Shown here: one piece after another, positions 7,597 through 16,524 of the stretch
Position numbering within the stretch: position 1 is the first letter of the stretch
Layout: each line of letters starts with the position of its first letter
Assembly (NCBI GenBank): GCA_017397305.1
Contig: JAFQJB010000007.1
Location: 62,001 to 126,000, forward strand
Source: Clostridia bacterium
Lineage (GTDB): Bacteria; Bacillota; Clostridia; Christensenellales; Borkfalkiaceae
Length of the DNA stretch: 64,000 bases
Direction of reading: 5' to 3'
Made by a program: the position numbers and the translations under genes
Notes under the pieces: generated by a model
Told to the model about the DNA's origin: nothing
Database searches by the model: none
What the model saw: the letters and a program-made list of their open reading frames with translations, nothing else

Positions 7597-8210
7597 CAAT
7601 CTTCACTCTTTAACTCGTCAATAGCCGCCCCCGCATTTTCATGCGAAAAGCCCTTTCCTATTAAATAACGATAGGTTTTCGCTAGGTTTTCTCTATTGAT
7701 TTCCTTATTTCGAATATGCTTTTTCGCAACCGCGATTGCGTTTTGTTTTTCGTCCACGTTGGACTCTTCATAAGCGCCCTCAATATCCTCTTTGCGAACG
7801 CCTTTCATCATAAGTTTATATTCAGTAAGCCTTTTACCTTGCCCACGTGAAACGCTTTCTATATATCTTCTAGAATACTCTTTGTCGTCTATATATCCGT
7901 ATTCTTTAAGTTTATCAACCGCGTACCAAACAACCTTTTCTTCATAGCCTTTTGAAAGTAAATAATCCTTAACTTCTCTCTTGCTTTTTTGCCTTCTGCT
8001 AATGTAGGCAACAGCACGGGATAGCGCTTCCGATTTTTGACTTTCAAACAAAATTTCGTTAAGTTCTTGCTCGTCAATCTCCATATCGGCTTTAAGACGA
8101 TATTTCATTGCAGTTTCTAAAAGAATACCCGATTTAAACTGGCCGTCAACGAAAAGATTACATTTGTTTTTATTTTTTTCTTGTATAGAAAGTTCGGTTA
8201 TTTTAACCAT
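7596..8210 (-). CDS. recX: Regulatory protein RecX
   Basis: A 204-aa, largely helical protein with the three tandem three-helix repeats of RecX, including the SKREVKDYLLSKGY and YIDDKEYSRRYIES segments. RecX binds and modulates RecA filaments. The stop codon overlaps the start of nnr by one base and the gene starts seven bases after yigZ, indicating a common transcript. No recA is in the window. Confidence 0.92.
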   Translation of the reverse strand: MVKITELSIQEKNKNKCNLFVDGQFKSGILLETAMKYRLKADMEIDEQELNEILFESQKSEALSRAVAYISRRQKSKREVKDYLLSKGYEEKVVWYAVDKLKEYGYIDDKEYSRRYIESVSRGQGKRLTEYKLMMKGVRKEDIEGAYEESNVDEKQNAIAVAKKHIRNKEINRENLAKTYRYLIGKGFSHENAGAAIDELKSED

Positions 8211-8217
8211 AATCTAC

Positions 8218-8844
8218 CTAAAACGGATAATATTCCTTTGATAATTGGCAAACTTCAATCTTACCATTAAAAGCATCGATAAGTTTTGATAAAACCTTAT
8301 CTTTAATCTCGCTTTTAACCGCAAACTTCACTTGAACTTGGTTATCAAACTCCGTATCAATCACCGCTACGTCTTGAACAGATAGCAGTTTAATAAGCCT
8401 TGAATACCCCTCGTAATCGAGCACGGTTTTTAGAATATCGGCTTGTTGCATATCTGCAATCTTTGCTAAGGCAAGAACGTCGCTAACCGCACCGCCGTAA
8501 GCACGAGTAAGTCCACCCGTGCCAAGTTTTATTCCGCCAAAATACCTTGTAACAACGGCTACCGTTTTATACATTTTCTTATTTTTCAAAACCTCCAGCA
8601 TTGGAAGACCTGCAGTGCCCTGCGGTTCCCCATCGTCAGAGAATTTTTGTATTAAGCCTTTATCGTCAGCAATGTATGCGTAGCAGTTGTGGTTTGCGAG
8701 AGAGTGGGTTTTTCTGACCTTTTCAATAAACTCTTTTGCCTCAGCCTCGTCCTTAACACCCGAGATTGAGCATATGAACTTTGACCGCTCGATAACCGTT
8801 GTATTTTCTGCACGTTCGGTTACGGTAAAATACCCCGAACTCAT
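8218..8844 (-). CDS. YigZ/IMPACT family protein
   Basis: A 208-aa protein of the UPF0029/IMPACT family. The N-terminal domain shows the signature segments [20 protein letters not shown] and [21 protein letters not shown]; the C-terminal ferredoxin-like domain (DUF1949) covers about residues 135-205. Eukaryotic IMPACT affects translation control through GCN2; the bacterial role is unsettled. It overlaps tyrS by four bases (ATGA), so the two are translationally coupled. Confidence 0.93.
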   Translation of the reverse strand: MSSGYFTVTERAENTTVIERSKFICSISGVKDEAEAKEFIEKVRKTHSLANHNCYAYIADDKGLIQKFSDDGEPQGTAGLPMLEVLKNKKMYKTVAVVTRYFGGIKLGTGGLTRAYGGAVSDVLALAKIADMQQADILKTVLDYEGYSRLIKLLSVQDVAVIDTEFDNQVQVKFAVKSEIKDKVLSKLIDAFNGKIEVCQLSKEYYPF

Positions 8845-10058
8845 TTTATAACCACTTTAATGTGAACTTTTTTGCCTTTATGAAGAACAAATTCGCCCTT
8901 TGATTTTAATTCAGCGGGAATTTCAGCAAACGGATTGGTAATCTTTCCATCGTCAATAGAAACACCGCCACCTTCAATCAAACGTTTTGCTTCGCCCTTT
9001 GATTTTGCTTGACCAACTGCAACCAAAAGGTCGCACACCAAAGCGATATCACTTGAAACTTCGGCGGTCGGCATATCTTCTGCACTACCGCCACCGAAAG
9101 CTGCACGTGCTTGCTTTTGTGCATTTAATGCCTTTTCTTCGCCGTGAACAAGTTTTGTAACTTCAAAAGCAAGTCTTTCTTTAGCAAGATTCATTCTTTC
9201 GTCGTTATATTTGGTAAGTTCTTTAATCTCGTCCATTTCCATAAAGGTCAAAAGTCTCATACACTCTTCAACCTTAACATCTTCAACGTTGCGGAAATAT
9301 TGATAGAAATCATAAACCGAACACTTGTTTTCGTCAAGCCACAAAGCGCCTTTTTGGGTTTTACCCATCTTTTTGCCCTCGCTGTTTAATAGCAAGGTAC
9401 AAGTCAAGCAAAATGCACTCTTTCTTTCCTTTCTTCTAATGAGGTCTACACCCGCAAGCATATTGCTCCATTGGTCGTCGCCACCGACTTCCAAAACACA
9501 GCCGTATTCCTTAAACAAATGCAAGAAATCGTAACCTTGCATAAGCATATAGTTAAACTCTAAAAAGGTTAGCCCCTTTTCCATTCTTTGCTTAAAGCAT
9601 TCGGCGGTAAGCATTTTATTAACGGAAAAGTAAACGCCTACTTCACGAAGGAAGTTAACGTAGTTAAGGTTTAAGAGCCAATCGGCATTGTTTGCAATAA
9701 TCGCTGCATTTTCGCCCTCAAAACTGATAAATCTTGACATTTGCTTCTTAAAGCATTCAATGTTGTGATTTATAGTTTCAATGGTCATCATTTGACGCAT
9801 ATCGCTTCTTCCCGACGGGTCACCAATCATACCAGTACCACCGCCGAAAAGTGCGATAGGTTTATGCCCGTATCTTTGCATCCATGCCATTGCCATTATA
9901 GGAATATAGTGACCGATATGCAAACTATCTGCCGTGGGGTCAAAACCGATATAGAACGGCACACTCTCTTTTCCCAAAAGCTCGTACAATTCCTCTTCAA
10001 ATATTGTTTGTTTAATAAATCCTCTTTCTTTTAATACGTCAAAAACATTCTTGTTCAT
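8841..10058 (-). CDS. tyrS: Tyrosyl-tRNA synthetase
   Basis: A 405-aa class I synthetase of the bacterial TyrRS type. The HIGH motif is in [10 protein letters not shown] (near residue 47), the tyrosine-binding region is [12 protein letters not shown], and the KMSKS equivalent is KKMGKTQ near residue 230. An S4-like RNA-binding domain occupies the last 60 residues. It charges tRNA-Tyr. Unlike many Firmicutes tyrS genes it has no T-box of its own; it is 12 bases downstream of rhaB. Confidence 0.97.
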   Translation of the reverse strand: MNKNVFDVLKERGFIKQTIFEEELYELLGKESVPFYIGFDPTADSLHIGHYIPIMAMAWMQRYGHKPIALFGGGTGMIGDPSGRSDMRQMMTIETINHNIECFKKQMSRFISFEGENAAIIANNADWLLNLNYVNFLREVGVYFSVNKMLTAECFKQRMEKGLTFLEFNYMLMQGYDFLHLFKEYGCVLEVGGDDQWSNMLAGVDLIRRKERKSAFCLTCTLLLNSEGKKMGKTQKGALWLDENKCSVYDFYQYFRNVEDVKVEECMRLLTFMEMDEIKELTKYNDERMNLAKERLAFEVTKLVHGEEKALNAQKQARAAFGGGSAEDMPTAEVSSDIALVCDLLVAVGQAKSKGEAKRLIEGGGVSIDDGKITNPFAEIPAELKSKGEFVLHKGKKVHIKVVIK

Positions 10059-10070
10059 AATGCACCTAAT

Positions 10071-11468
10071 TTAAGCCTTAATTTCTTTGATTTCAAACGA
10101 TTCTTTAATAATTTTCTTGCCTTCATCTAGCGATTTGATTTGACCACACGCAAGAATTTGAGCCAAAAGGTTACCGGTAGCAGTTGCCTCAACGGGACCT
10201 GCAACAACCGTCCTCTTTGTCATTTTAGCGGTAAGTTCGTTCATCAAAACGTTTTGACAACCACCGCCAACGATGTTGATTTCGCTAAACTTAACACCAC
10301 TTATCTCTTCAATTTGTTCAACGGCTTTTGCATAGCAAACTGCAAGGCTAGTATAAACGCAAAGAACGATTTCGCCAACCGTTTCGGGAACTTGTTGATT
10401 GGTCTTTTTGCAATATTCCTTAACAGCAGTTATCATACTTTCGGGTGCAAAGAAAGACAAATCGTTTACGTCAACGATACTATTAAAGCCTTCTGCTTTT
10501 CTAGCCTCGTCAACAAAGTCGGTGAAGCTATATTTATCGTTGTATTCCTTTTTGATGCATTGAATCATCCACATACCCATAATGTTTTTAAGGAAACGAA
10601 CGCTTCTATTATATCCACCTTCATTAGTAAACCCTGCATCGCAAGCGAGTTTAGTGGTGTTTTCATTTGGCGTTTCCACACCCATTAGTGACCAAGTTCC
10701 GCTAGATATATAAAGGGGAAAATCGGTTTTTGGCACTGCCATTACCGCACTTGCGGTATCGTGAGTTGCGGGAAGGCAAACTACCGAATTAAACCCAACT
10801 TCCTTTGCAATTTCTTCCTTTAAGCATCCAACCTCAGTTCCAGGGAGAGAAAGCTCGCCGAAAAGTTCACTCTTGAGCCCCAATTTTTCTATAATCTCAT
10901 AGTCCCATTCGCGAGTTTTTGCATTAAGCAAGCCGGTTGTTGACGCGTTGGTATATTCGTTCCTTTTCTTTCCAGTCAAGCGGAAATGCAAATAATCAGG
11001 CATCATTAAAAATGATTTAGCCTTGCTTAATTTACCGCTTTTTTTATCGCAAGAGAGTTGGTAAATAGTGTTGAACACTTGCTTTTTAATACCAGTTCTT
11101 TCATAAAGTTCTTCTTCACTAATAACAGAATGCACCTCGTCCATAACAGCCAAAGTACGTTCGTCTCTATAAGAATAAATCTCGCCGATTAAATTATCGT
11201 TCTCGTCCAAAAGCGCATAGTCAACACCCCAAGTGTCAATACCTATGCTTTGGGGAATTTTGTTCATTTCCTTGCATTTTTTCAAGCCTTCAACAATGCT
11301 AGAAAATAATGCCTCGTGATTCCAAACGAGTTTGTCGCCCAATCTTTCAGCGCCGTTTTTGAAGCGGTGAATTTCCTCTAAAACAAGTTTACCATTGTCA
11401 AGACAACCCAAAATGTGTCTACCACTTGATGCGCCAATATCAATCGCAAGATAATATTTCTTTTCCAT
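10071..11468 (-). CDS. rhaB: Rhamnulokinase
   Basis: A 465-aa FGGY-family kinase. The N-terminal phosphate-binding motif is DIGASSGRHILG, the substrate region contains GIDTWGVDYALLD, and the C-terminal ATPase motif is VGGGCQN; all fit RhaB, which phosphorylates L-rhamnulose. No rhaA, rhaD or rhamnose transporter is adjacent, so this is an orphan catabolic gene at the head of a housekeeping operon. Another FGGY sugar is possible. It has a consensus promoter with a palindrome over the start site. Confidence 0.9.
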   Translation of the reverse strand: MEKKYYLAIDIGASSGRHILGCLDNGKLVLEEIHRFKNGAERLGDKLVWNHEALFSSIVEGLKKCKEMNKIPQSIGIDTWGVDYALLDENDNLIGEIYSYRDERTLAVMDEVHSVISEEELYERTGIKKQVFNTIYQLSCDKKSGKLSKAKSFLMMPDYLHFRLTGKKRNEYTNASTTGLLNAKTREWDYEIIEKLGLKSELFGELSLPGTEVGCLKEEIAKEVGFNSVVCLPATHDTASAVMAVPKTDFPLYISSGTWSLMGVETPNENTTKLACDAGFTNEGGYNRSVRFLKNIMGMWMIQCIKKEYNDKYSFTDFVDEARKAEGFNSIVDVNDLSFFAPESMITAVKEYCKKTNQQVPETVGEIVLCVYTSLAVCYAKAVEQIEEISGVKFSEINIVGGGCQNVLMNELTAKMTKRTVVAGPVEATATGNLLAQILACGQIKSLDEGKKIIKESFEIKEIKA

Positions 11469-11478
11469 ACAGAACTCC

Positions 11479-11502
11479 TAATATATTTATATAAATATAT
11501 TA
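11479..11502. promoter_or_regulatory. 24-bp perfect palindrome, possible operator of rhaB
   Basis: The 24 bases are entirely self-complementary (12-bp half sites, AT only, centre between 11490 and 11491) and overlap the right edge of the -10 element and the expected transcription start of rhaB. A dimeric repressor site is the simplest reading, but an AT-only palindrome could also arise by chance. Confidence 0.4.
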
Positions 11503-11527
11503 TACATATATTTAGTGCCCGTGTCAA
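11499..11527 (-). promoter_or_regulatory. Promoter of the rhaB-tyrS operon
   Basis: Minus-strand TTGACA (11527-11522), 17-bp spacer and TATAAT (11504-11499): a full-consensus housekeeping promoter. Confidence 0.85.
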
Positions 11528-11620
11528 CTTTTAACCACAAAATATCGTGTTTATTATTTATCACAATTAACACGTAGATTTTACGCAATCTTTTTTAAGA
11601 AAAATAAATGAAAAATTAAA

Positions 11621-11657
11621 AAACACCACGATTATGTCACACATAAACGCAGTGTTT
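11621..11657 (-). terminator. Terminator after minE
   Basis: An outer stem (11621-11630 with 11648-11657, with wobble) and an inner TTATGT/ACATAA stem are followed on the minus strand by a run of Ts. Confidence 0.7.
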
Positions 11658-11675
11658 TTGCTAGTGTTTTACTGA

Positions 11676-11912
11676 TTATTTTGGTAAACAACCAAACGAG
11701 CGAAGTCTTGATGCGGTAATGCTAAAATTTACCTTATACCCATCTCCGCATTTATCTATTGAGAGCGTTGGTGCATCGCTATACTCAAAAAATTCTTGTA
11801 AAATTTTTTCTAAATCCCCCATCAGCAGTTCAAAAAAATTATCGCCTGCACTAAGTCTATCGTTCTCTAATACTGATTGTATTCTTACAAGTTCTCTATT
11901 TCCTTTTTTCAT
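11676..11912 (-). CDS. minE: Cell division topological specificity factor MinE
   Basis: A 78-aa protein directly after minD with a four-base overlap (ATGA). The segment RIQSVLENDRLSAG matches the contact helix that binds MinD, and the rest (LEKILQEFFEYSDAPTLSID...YKVNFSI) follows the MinE dimerisation domain pattern. The N-terminal amphipathic membrane segment looks reduced. MinE drives MinD off the membrane and makes the Min system oscillate. The sequence is divergent, so position next to minD carries much of the call. Confidence 0.8.
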   Translation of the reverse strand: MKKGNRELVRIQSVLENDRLSAGDNFFELLMGDLEKILQEFFEYSDAPTLSIDKCGDGYKVNFSITASRLRSFGCLPK

Positions 11913-12697
11913 ATCTTATTCTTTAGCCCCCTTCTTATACTGCCGAAAATTCCGTTATACTTGCACGTTACGTCAAATATTTTTTTGTTACCTATATGTA
12001 AATTTGATGCCAAAATCTTATATGCTTTTTTTGACTCACACTTTTTAGGAAGTTTATTTCCAACCGATAAAAATACGGCGTCTTCTTCGGGAAGAACACC
12101 TACTAATTGTGTTTTTAGTAAGGCTTGAACGTCCAAGGGATTCATCATTTTTTGCCCTGTGATAAGGTCGCCTCTTGCCCTATTTATTATTAGAGATATT
12201 TTTTGCATTCGGTAGCTTTTTAGTATTGATATCACCTTATCCGCATCTCTTAAACTCGTAAGGTTTGGTGTTGCGACAACAAGAGCACTATCAGCACAAC
12301 AAACGGCACGATGAAAACCGACGTCTATCCCCGCGGGACAATCGATAAGAATATAATCGAAAAGCGGTGAAAGATTTTCTAAAATAACGCTTAAGTTTTG
12401 TCCGCTAATAATATTGTTGCCTTTTGCACTTCCCGACGGCAACACAAAGAGGTTTTTATGCTCACCACACTGAATTAAGGCTTGTTTTATTCTACATCTC
12501 CCCTCAAAAACGTCCAATATATCATATACGACCTTGTTTTCCACACCTAAAACCACGTCAAGATTATTAAGTCCAAAATCGACGTCAATCAATGCAACTC
12601 TTAATCCCAAATCGCAAAGGGCAATACCAAGATTTGCAACGACCGTCGTTTTCCCAACACCGCCCTTACCTGAGGTTACAACTATTTTATTTGCCAC
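11909..12697 (-). CDS. minD: Septum site-determining ATPase MinD
   Basis: A 262-aa ParA/MinD-family ATPase. The deviant Walker A motif KGGVGKT is at residues 11-17, Walker B is LIDCPAG near residue 120, and the C terminus ends in an amphipathic membrane-targeting helix (FGSIRRGLKNKI). The start is GTG with GGAGGTG just upstream. MinD normally recruits the FtsZ inhibitor MinC; no minC is seen here. The gene follows the MreB-like gene after a hairpin. Confidence 0.95.
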   Translation of the reverse strand: MANKIVVTSGKGGVGKTTVVANLGIALCDLGLRVALIDVDFGLNNLDVVLGVENKVVYDILDVFEGRCRIKQALIQCGEHKNLFVLPSGSAKGNNIISGQNLSVILENLSPLFDYILIDCPAGIDVGFHRAVCCADSALVVATPNLTSLRDADKVISILKSYRMQKISLIINRARGDLITGQKMMNPLDVQALLKTQLVGVLPEEDAVFLSVGNKLPKKCESKKAYKILASNLHIGNKKIFDVTCKYNGIFGSIRRGLKNKI

Positions 12698-12732
12698 AAC
12701 ACACCTCCTTTTTCAATTTTAAGCGCAAAAAA

Positions 12733-12769
12733 AACACGCGTTTTGACCAATTTGGTAAAATCACGTGTT
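12733..12769 (-). terminator. Terminator-like hairpin between the MreB-like gene and minD
   Basis: An imperfect 17-bp stem (12733-12749 with 12753-12769) is followed on the minus strand by TTTTTTTT, ending about 35 bases before the minD start codon. Confidence 0.65.
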
Positions 12770-12788
12770 AAAATGTCAAATTTTATTG

Positions 12789-13796
12789 CTATTTAGTTTT
12801 CAATGCCAACTTTTTAAGTAAAGATGTGTTTCCAATTGCAACACCGCCACCAAGCGCTACGCAAGAATTTCCATACTCTGCAACGTTGATTTGCATTTGG
12901 AATTTTTTAGAATAATAACTTTCTAGCCCGTAAATTGAAGAACTTATGCCCGAAACGTATATACCCGCATGCCTAATTTCAGCCGAGACTTCGGGCGGAA
13001 GTTTCTTTAACACTGCTTGAGCAAGTTCTGCAATTTTATCAAAATAGCTTTTAACTGGCGCAACGATATCCATTGCCTTAAGGGAAATCGACCTCGGCGC
13101 GCCTGTTTTTAAATCCCTACCGTTAACGACTGCACTTAACGAATCGTTTTCGTCTAGACTGCCTATCTCGTTTTTAAGTTTTTCAGCAGTAAGAAGCCCT
13201 ATTTGTAAATCGTAAGTATCCGCAACGTAGTCGATAATATCCGTACTAATCTTGTTTCCGCCAAAATTTACCGAAATACCCGCAATAACACCATCAAGAG
13301 AAACTGCCGCAATATTTGTTGTTCCCCCTGCCATATCAATAATAAAGCAAGGCGAAGAATCGTTCATAGGAATTCTTTGACCTAGTGCCGATAAAATAGG
13401 CGCTTCAACAAAATATACTTTACCGATACCGCAAGCTTTTGCAACTTTTTTGTACTTTTCCACCATTTCAGCGGTCACCCCGCACGGAACGGGAAAGAGA
13501 ACGTGAGCACCCGAAAAAGAGCCTTTTTGCTTAATTTTACCTAAAAAAGCCTTCAAAGTGCCTATTGCAACCTTTTCGTTAACGATTTCACCTTCAAAAA
13601 CGGGAAAAACGATTTTTGTGTTTTTTGCAGTCTTACCAATAAGCCTCCACGCATCTTCACCCACCGCTTTGATTTGATTTTTATCGTCCATAGCAACGGC
13701 TGAAACGGTCGGCTCGCTTAAAACCACCCCGCCACCTAGCATATAAATATTGGTTTGCGCGCTATCAAAATCTATAACGTATTTTTCAGTAGCCAT
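12789..13796 (-). CDS. Divergent MreB/Mbl-like actin-family protein
   Basis: A 335-aa protein of MreB length and fold. The phosphate 1 segment reads DFDSAQTNIYMLGGG in place of the usual DLGTANTLIY, phosphate 2 is DMAGGTTNIAAVS, and the adenosine region is altered (YVSGISSSIYGLE, where GGGA is usual). MreB filaments guide lateral cell-wall synthesis beneath the membrane. GAAAGGGTG precedes the ATG. It lies between ppx and minD, where mreBCD-minCD is common in Firmicutes, but mreC, mreD and minC are absent. It may be a secondary or specialised MreB. Confidence 0.85.
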   Translation of the reverse strand: MATEKYVIDFDSAQTNIYMLGGGVVLSEPTVSAVAMDDKNQIKAVGEDAWRLIGKTAKNTKIVFPVFEGEIVNEKVAIGTLKAFLGKIKQKGSFSGAHVLFPVPCGVTAEMVEKYKKVAKACGIGKVYFVEAPILSALGQRIPMNDSSPCFIIDMAGGTTNIAAVSLDGVIAGISVNFGGNKISTDIIDYVADTYDLQIGLLTAEKLKNEIGSLDENDSLSAVVNGRDLKTGAPRSISLKAMDIVAPVKSYFDKIAELAQAVLKKLPPEVSAEIRHAGIYVSGISSSIYGLESYYSKKFQMQINVAEYGNSCVALGGGVAIGNTSLLKKLALKTK

Positions 13797-13818
13797 TTTT
13801 CACCCTTTCAAAAACAAA

Positions 13819-13836
13819 CGCCGTGAGAACACGGCG
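13819..13836 (-). terminator. Terminator-like hairpin between ppx and the MreB-like gene
   Basis: A perfect 7-bp GC-rich stem (13819-13825 with 13830-13836) is followed by TTTGTTTTT on the minus strand, 22 bases before the next start codon. Confidence 0.65.
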
Positions 13837-13844
13837 TATTGTGT

Positions 13845-15359
13845 TTATAAAATTTCCAAGTTCTTTTTGAATATTTTTCTAAAATCAGCACCTATTTCCG
13901 ATGCGGAATTAATCTCTAACGTTGCGTCACCGTCAACTTCAGTCTTCATAATAACTGAATCGCCCAAAATGTCACAATTTAGACCTTTAACAACCGAAGA
14001 TAAACTCCTATCCAAACAGTTTGCAATGCGGAGCATAATACCCATTTTTCTAACTGCATCAACGTCTTCATCGGTAACCAAATCACGATATCTTGCCCAA
14101 TCGAAAGGATTGATATCTTCAATAGCGGTATTCGATGCCACAAACGACGCCATAACCATATCCCTATGGCTTAATCCGTATATATTAGAGTTTAATATAA
14201 TGTATCCGTTATGCTTTTCGTAGTTGTAAAAACCAACCCTCTTACCCGCATCGTATAGATATGCCGCAACCTTCAAAATCTTTAGATATTGCCTTGGGAA
14301 TTTATGCAATACACGGAGTTGCTTAAACAACTGAACGGAAAGGTTTACAACTTGTTCTGTGTGCTTAACGTTGCACCCAAAGAAGTCCACCAAACCATTT
14401 AAGCTATGTGTCAACACGTCTGAAATAGGTTTATCAAGTGTGGACGGAACCGCGTAGTTATAAAGCATACCAGTACGCAAACCGCTTCCGCTTATTACGA
14501 TGTTTTCAAGGTTCATAAATTTTTTGAACGCCGAAACAACTGCAAGCGCACTTGGGAAAATATCCGCCCTTCCACTAGAAAGACCTTTAATTTTCTTCTT
14601 TCTATCAATATCAAGACCCTTTACCAAATCGTATACGTGTGAAAAGTCATTATCACTAACCACGTAGTTATGAATGGTTTTTAAGGGATATTTTTTCATA
14701 ATCTTTGTCATACGGCAAAGATTTCTAAACGAACCGCCAACACCGATAAGTTGCGCTTCGGGGTCAACTTCTTTTAGCCATTCTATACCCTTTAACTGCT
14801 CGATAAAGAATTCCTCAATCTTTTCTGCTTGTTGAACGGGTGAAAGCCCGTCTTCAGCAAAAAGTTCCGTCAAAGTAATTGCACCGAACGGTAAAGTCTC
14901 ATAATTTAAGAGATTTCTTCTATTGTAATAAACGATTTTTGTGCTACCGCCACCGATTTCAAGGATAATACCCTTAGGAATATCCATGGTGTTTATAACA
15001 CCACGATAAACGTAAACTGCTTCTTCTTCAGCACTTAAAACGCGGAGTTTGATACCGCAAGTTGCCGAAACCTCGTCAAGAAAACTGCGCTGATTTTTTG
15101 CGCGACGAACAGCCGCCGTTGCAACCGCAATGATATGCTCGATACCATTAACGTCGCAAAGCTTTCTAAACATTTTTAACGTTCTTATTGTTTCTTGAAT
15201 TCTTGCAGGCTTTAAAAAGCCGTCCCTTTCCATGCCTTCGCCAAGTCTGGGGGCTTCTTTTAATTGGTCAACGATACGGAAGTAACCGTTTTCGCTAACG
15301 TCAACCAATAGTAATCTCGCTGTATTCGAACCCAAATCAATAATTGCAATTCTTTCCAA
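13845..15359 (-). CDS. Ppx/GppA family exopolyphosphatase
   Basis: A protein of about 504 aa. The N-terminal actin-like Ppx/GppA domain (about 1-300) has AIIDLGSNTARLLLVD and ILEIGGGSTKIVYY; the C-terminal HD-like domain (about 320-500) includes YLYDAGKR. The family hydrolyses polyphosphate or pppGpp. I prefer the TTG at 15359, with GGTG five bases upstream, because it places the DLGSN motif near the terminus as in relatives; a TTG at 15377 is also in frame. It has its own promoter. Confidence 0.92.
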   Translation of the reverse strand: MERIAIIDLGSNTARLLLVDVSENGYFRIVDQLKEAPRLGEGMERDGFLKPARIQETIRTLKMFRKLCDVNGIEHIIAVATAAVRRAKNQRSFLDEVSATCGIKLRVLSAEEEAVYVYRGVINTMDIPKGIILEIGGGSTKIVYYNRRNLLNYETLPFGAITLTELFAEDGLSPVQQAEKIEEFFIEQLKGIEWLKEVDPEAQLIGVGGSFRNLCRMTKIMKKYPLKTIHNYVVSDNDFSHVYDLVKGLDIDRKKKIKGLSSGRADIFPSALAVVSAFKKFMNLENIVISGSGLRTGMLYNYAVPSTLDKPISDVLTHSLNGLVDFFGCNVKHTEQVVNLSVQLFKQLRVLHKFPRQYLKILKVAAYLYDAGKRVGFYNYEKHNGYIILNSNIYGLSHRDMVMASFVASNTAIEDINPFDWARYRDLVTDEDVDAVRKMGIMLRIANCLDRSLSSVVKGLNCDILGDSVIMKTEVDGDATLEINSASEIGADFRKIFKKNLEIL

Positions 15360-15393
15360 TTTTTCACCATGCCTCAATCTTTAGTTTTGCTAC

Positions 15394-15422
15394 ATTATAT
15401 CATAAGATTTAAGGTTTGTGAA
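15394..15422 (-). promoter_or_regulatory. Promoter of ppx
   Basis: Minus-strand TTCACA (15422-15417), 17-bp spacer, TATAAT (15399-15394). Confidence 0.65.
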
Positions 15423-15570
15423 GACCTTTTTTAAAAATTTTTTTGATTTTTTATAAGATTTTTCAACTTAGCGATTTTATAGTAAAACACAAGCGAATTT
15501 GCCGATTTTTACATTGTTTTTTTGCGATGTTAAAATCTACAAAAAACACTCACGTTCCTTAAAAATTCAC

Positions 15571-15948
15571 TCAATTTTGTTTTTTAATATTTTTTAATTC
15601 TGTAACGAGCTGAAAAACTGAAAGAATAATTAAAAACCCACCGAAAAATCTTTTTAGTAGGTCTCCGCTCATTGCCCTAGCAATATAGCAACCTAAAACG
15701 CACGCAAAAACACCGGGCAGAATTATCATTAAAACGTGCTTAAAATCGACCAGTTTATTCTTAAAATGAATAATCAGTGCAACGACCGACATCGGTATAA
15801 ATCCTATCAAATTTATAGCCTGTGCCGTGTGTTGCCCAGTTTTATAAAATATGCTTAAAAGCGGGATAAGTATAGTACCTCCTCCCATACCCATTCCGCC
15901 TAAAATTCCGCTTAAAAATCCCGCAATCGTATACCACAAAAACCTCAT
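15571..15948 (-). CDS. TauE/SafE family permease, half-size (second of pair)
   Basis: A 125-aa membrane protein with about four helices. GGMGMGGGTILIPLL near residue 18 is the repeated signature of the TauE/SafE (TSUP) family, in which full-length proteins of about 250 aa carry it twice. Family members are thought to export sulfite or sulfonates, or to move similar anions. It starts eight bases after the partner gene, so the two halves probably assemble as one transporter. Confidence 0.85.
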   Translation of the reverse strand: MRFLWYTIAGFLSGILGGMGMGGGTILIPLLSIFYKTGQHTAQAINLIGFIPMSVVALIIHFKNKLVDFKHVLMIILPGVFACVLGCYIARAMSGDLLKRFFGGFLIILSVFQLVTELKNIKKQN

Positions 15949-15956
15949 TATTCACC

Positions 15957-16355
15957 TCAAAAAAATAACATTTTTATACCTGCACCCGCCATAACCGCTG
16001 AAAAAATTATAACAACCCACTTTGCAGACAGTTTAGAAAGTAAAAATGCACCCAATACACCGCCCGCAATAACGCCTATCCCTACAGGAGTGCCAATTCT
16101 TAAATTCAAACTGCCGAACACCGCATAAATTATTCCGCTAACAATTGATAACGGCAGTATTATTAAAAGTGCTGTTGCGTGCGCCTTTTTAGGCGGGCAG
16201 TCAAGAAGTTTTATCAGCATAGGAACGACAATCATTCCCCCGCCACCGCCAAAAAGCCCGTTTACAATTCCAGCAATAATACCCGTGATAACTGCATAAA
16301 CGTTTTTTTTGCCATTTTTTGCGTTTGACTTTGCTTCACTTTGATTATAATCCAT
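15957..16355 (-). CDS. TauE/SafE family permease, half-size (first of pair)
   Basis: A 132-aa membrane protein with a basic, polar N terminus and about four helices. The signature NGLFGGGGGMIVVPML near residue 35 aligns with that of the following gene, as expected for the two halves of a TSUP protein. No clear Shine-Dalgarno sequence stands before the ATG at 16355. The substrate is unknown. Confidence 0.85.
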   Translation of the reverse strand: MDYNQSEAKSNAKNGKKNVYAVITGIIAGIVNGLFGGGGGMIVVPMLIKLLDCPPKKAHATALLIILPLSIVSGIIYAVFGSLNLRIGTPVGIGVIAGGVLGAFLLSKLSAKWVVIIFSAVMAGAGIKMLFF

Positions 16356-16426
16356 ATGGTTATTATCGGCAATCGCAATATTTTTACTAATTTTTTTGAA
16401 AATTAAAATAATGTTTGCTTTTACGG

Positions 16427-16455
16427 TTGATTTTTATTTTAAAATAATATATAAT
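16427..16455 (+). promoter_or_regulatory. Promoter of the large lipoprotein gene
   Basis: TTGATT (16427-16432), 17-bp spacer and TATAAT (16450-16455). A TGTTA...TAACA inverted repeat lies in the 5' UTR between about 16465 and 16490. Confidence 0.65.
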
Positions 16456-16524
16456 ATCTTCAATGTGTTATATATTGTTTACTATGTAACAAACTAGAAA
16501 TGCTATCATATAGAAAGGTGAACT

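Noticed and set aside
10140-10688. Plus-strand open frame of 182 codons
   Set aside because: It is antisense to rhaB; composition follows the reverse of the kinase codons and there is no start signal.
15957-16355. TauE/SafE halves as one frameshifted pseudogene
   Set aside because: Each half has its own start, complete signature and a normal eight-base intergenic gap; paired half-size genes are known in the family.
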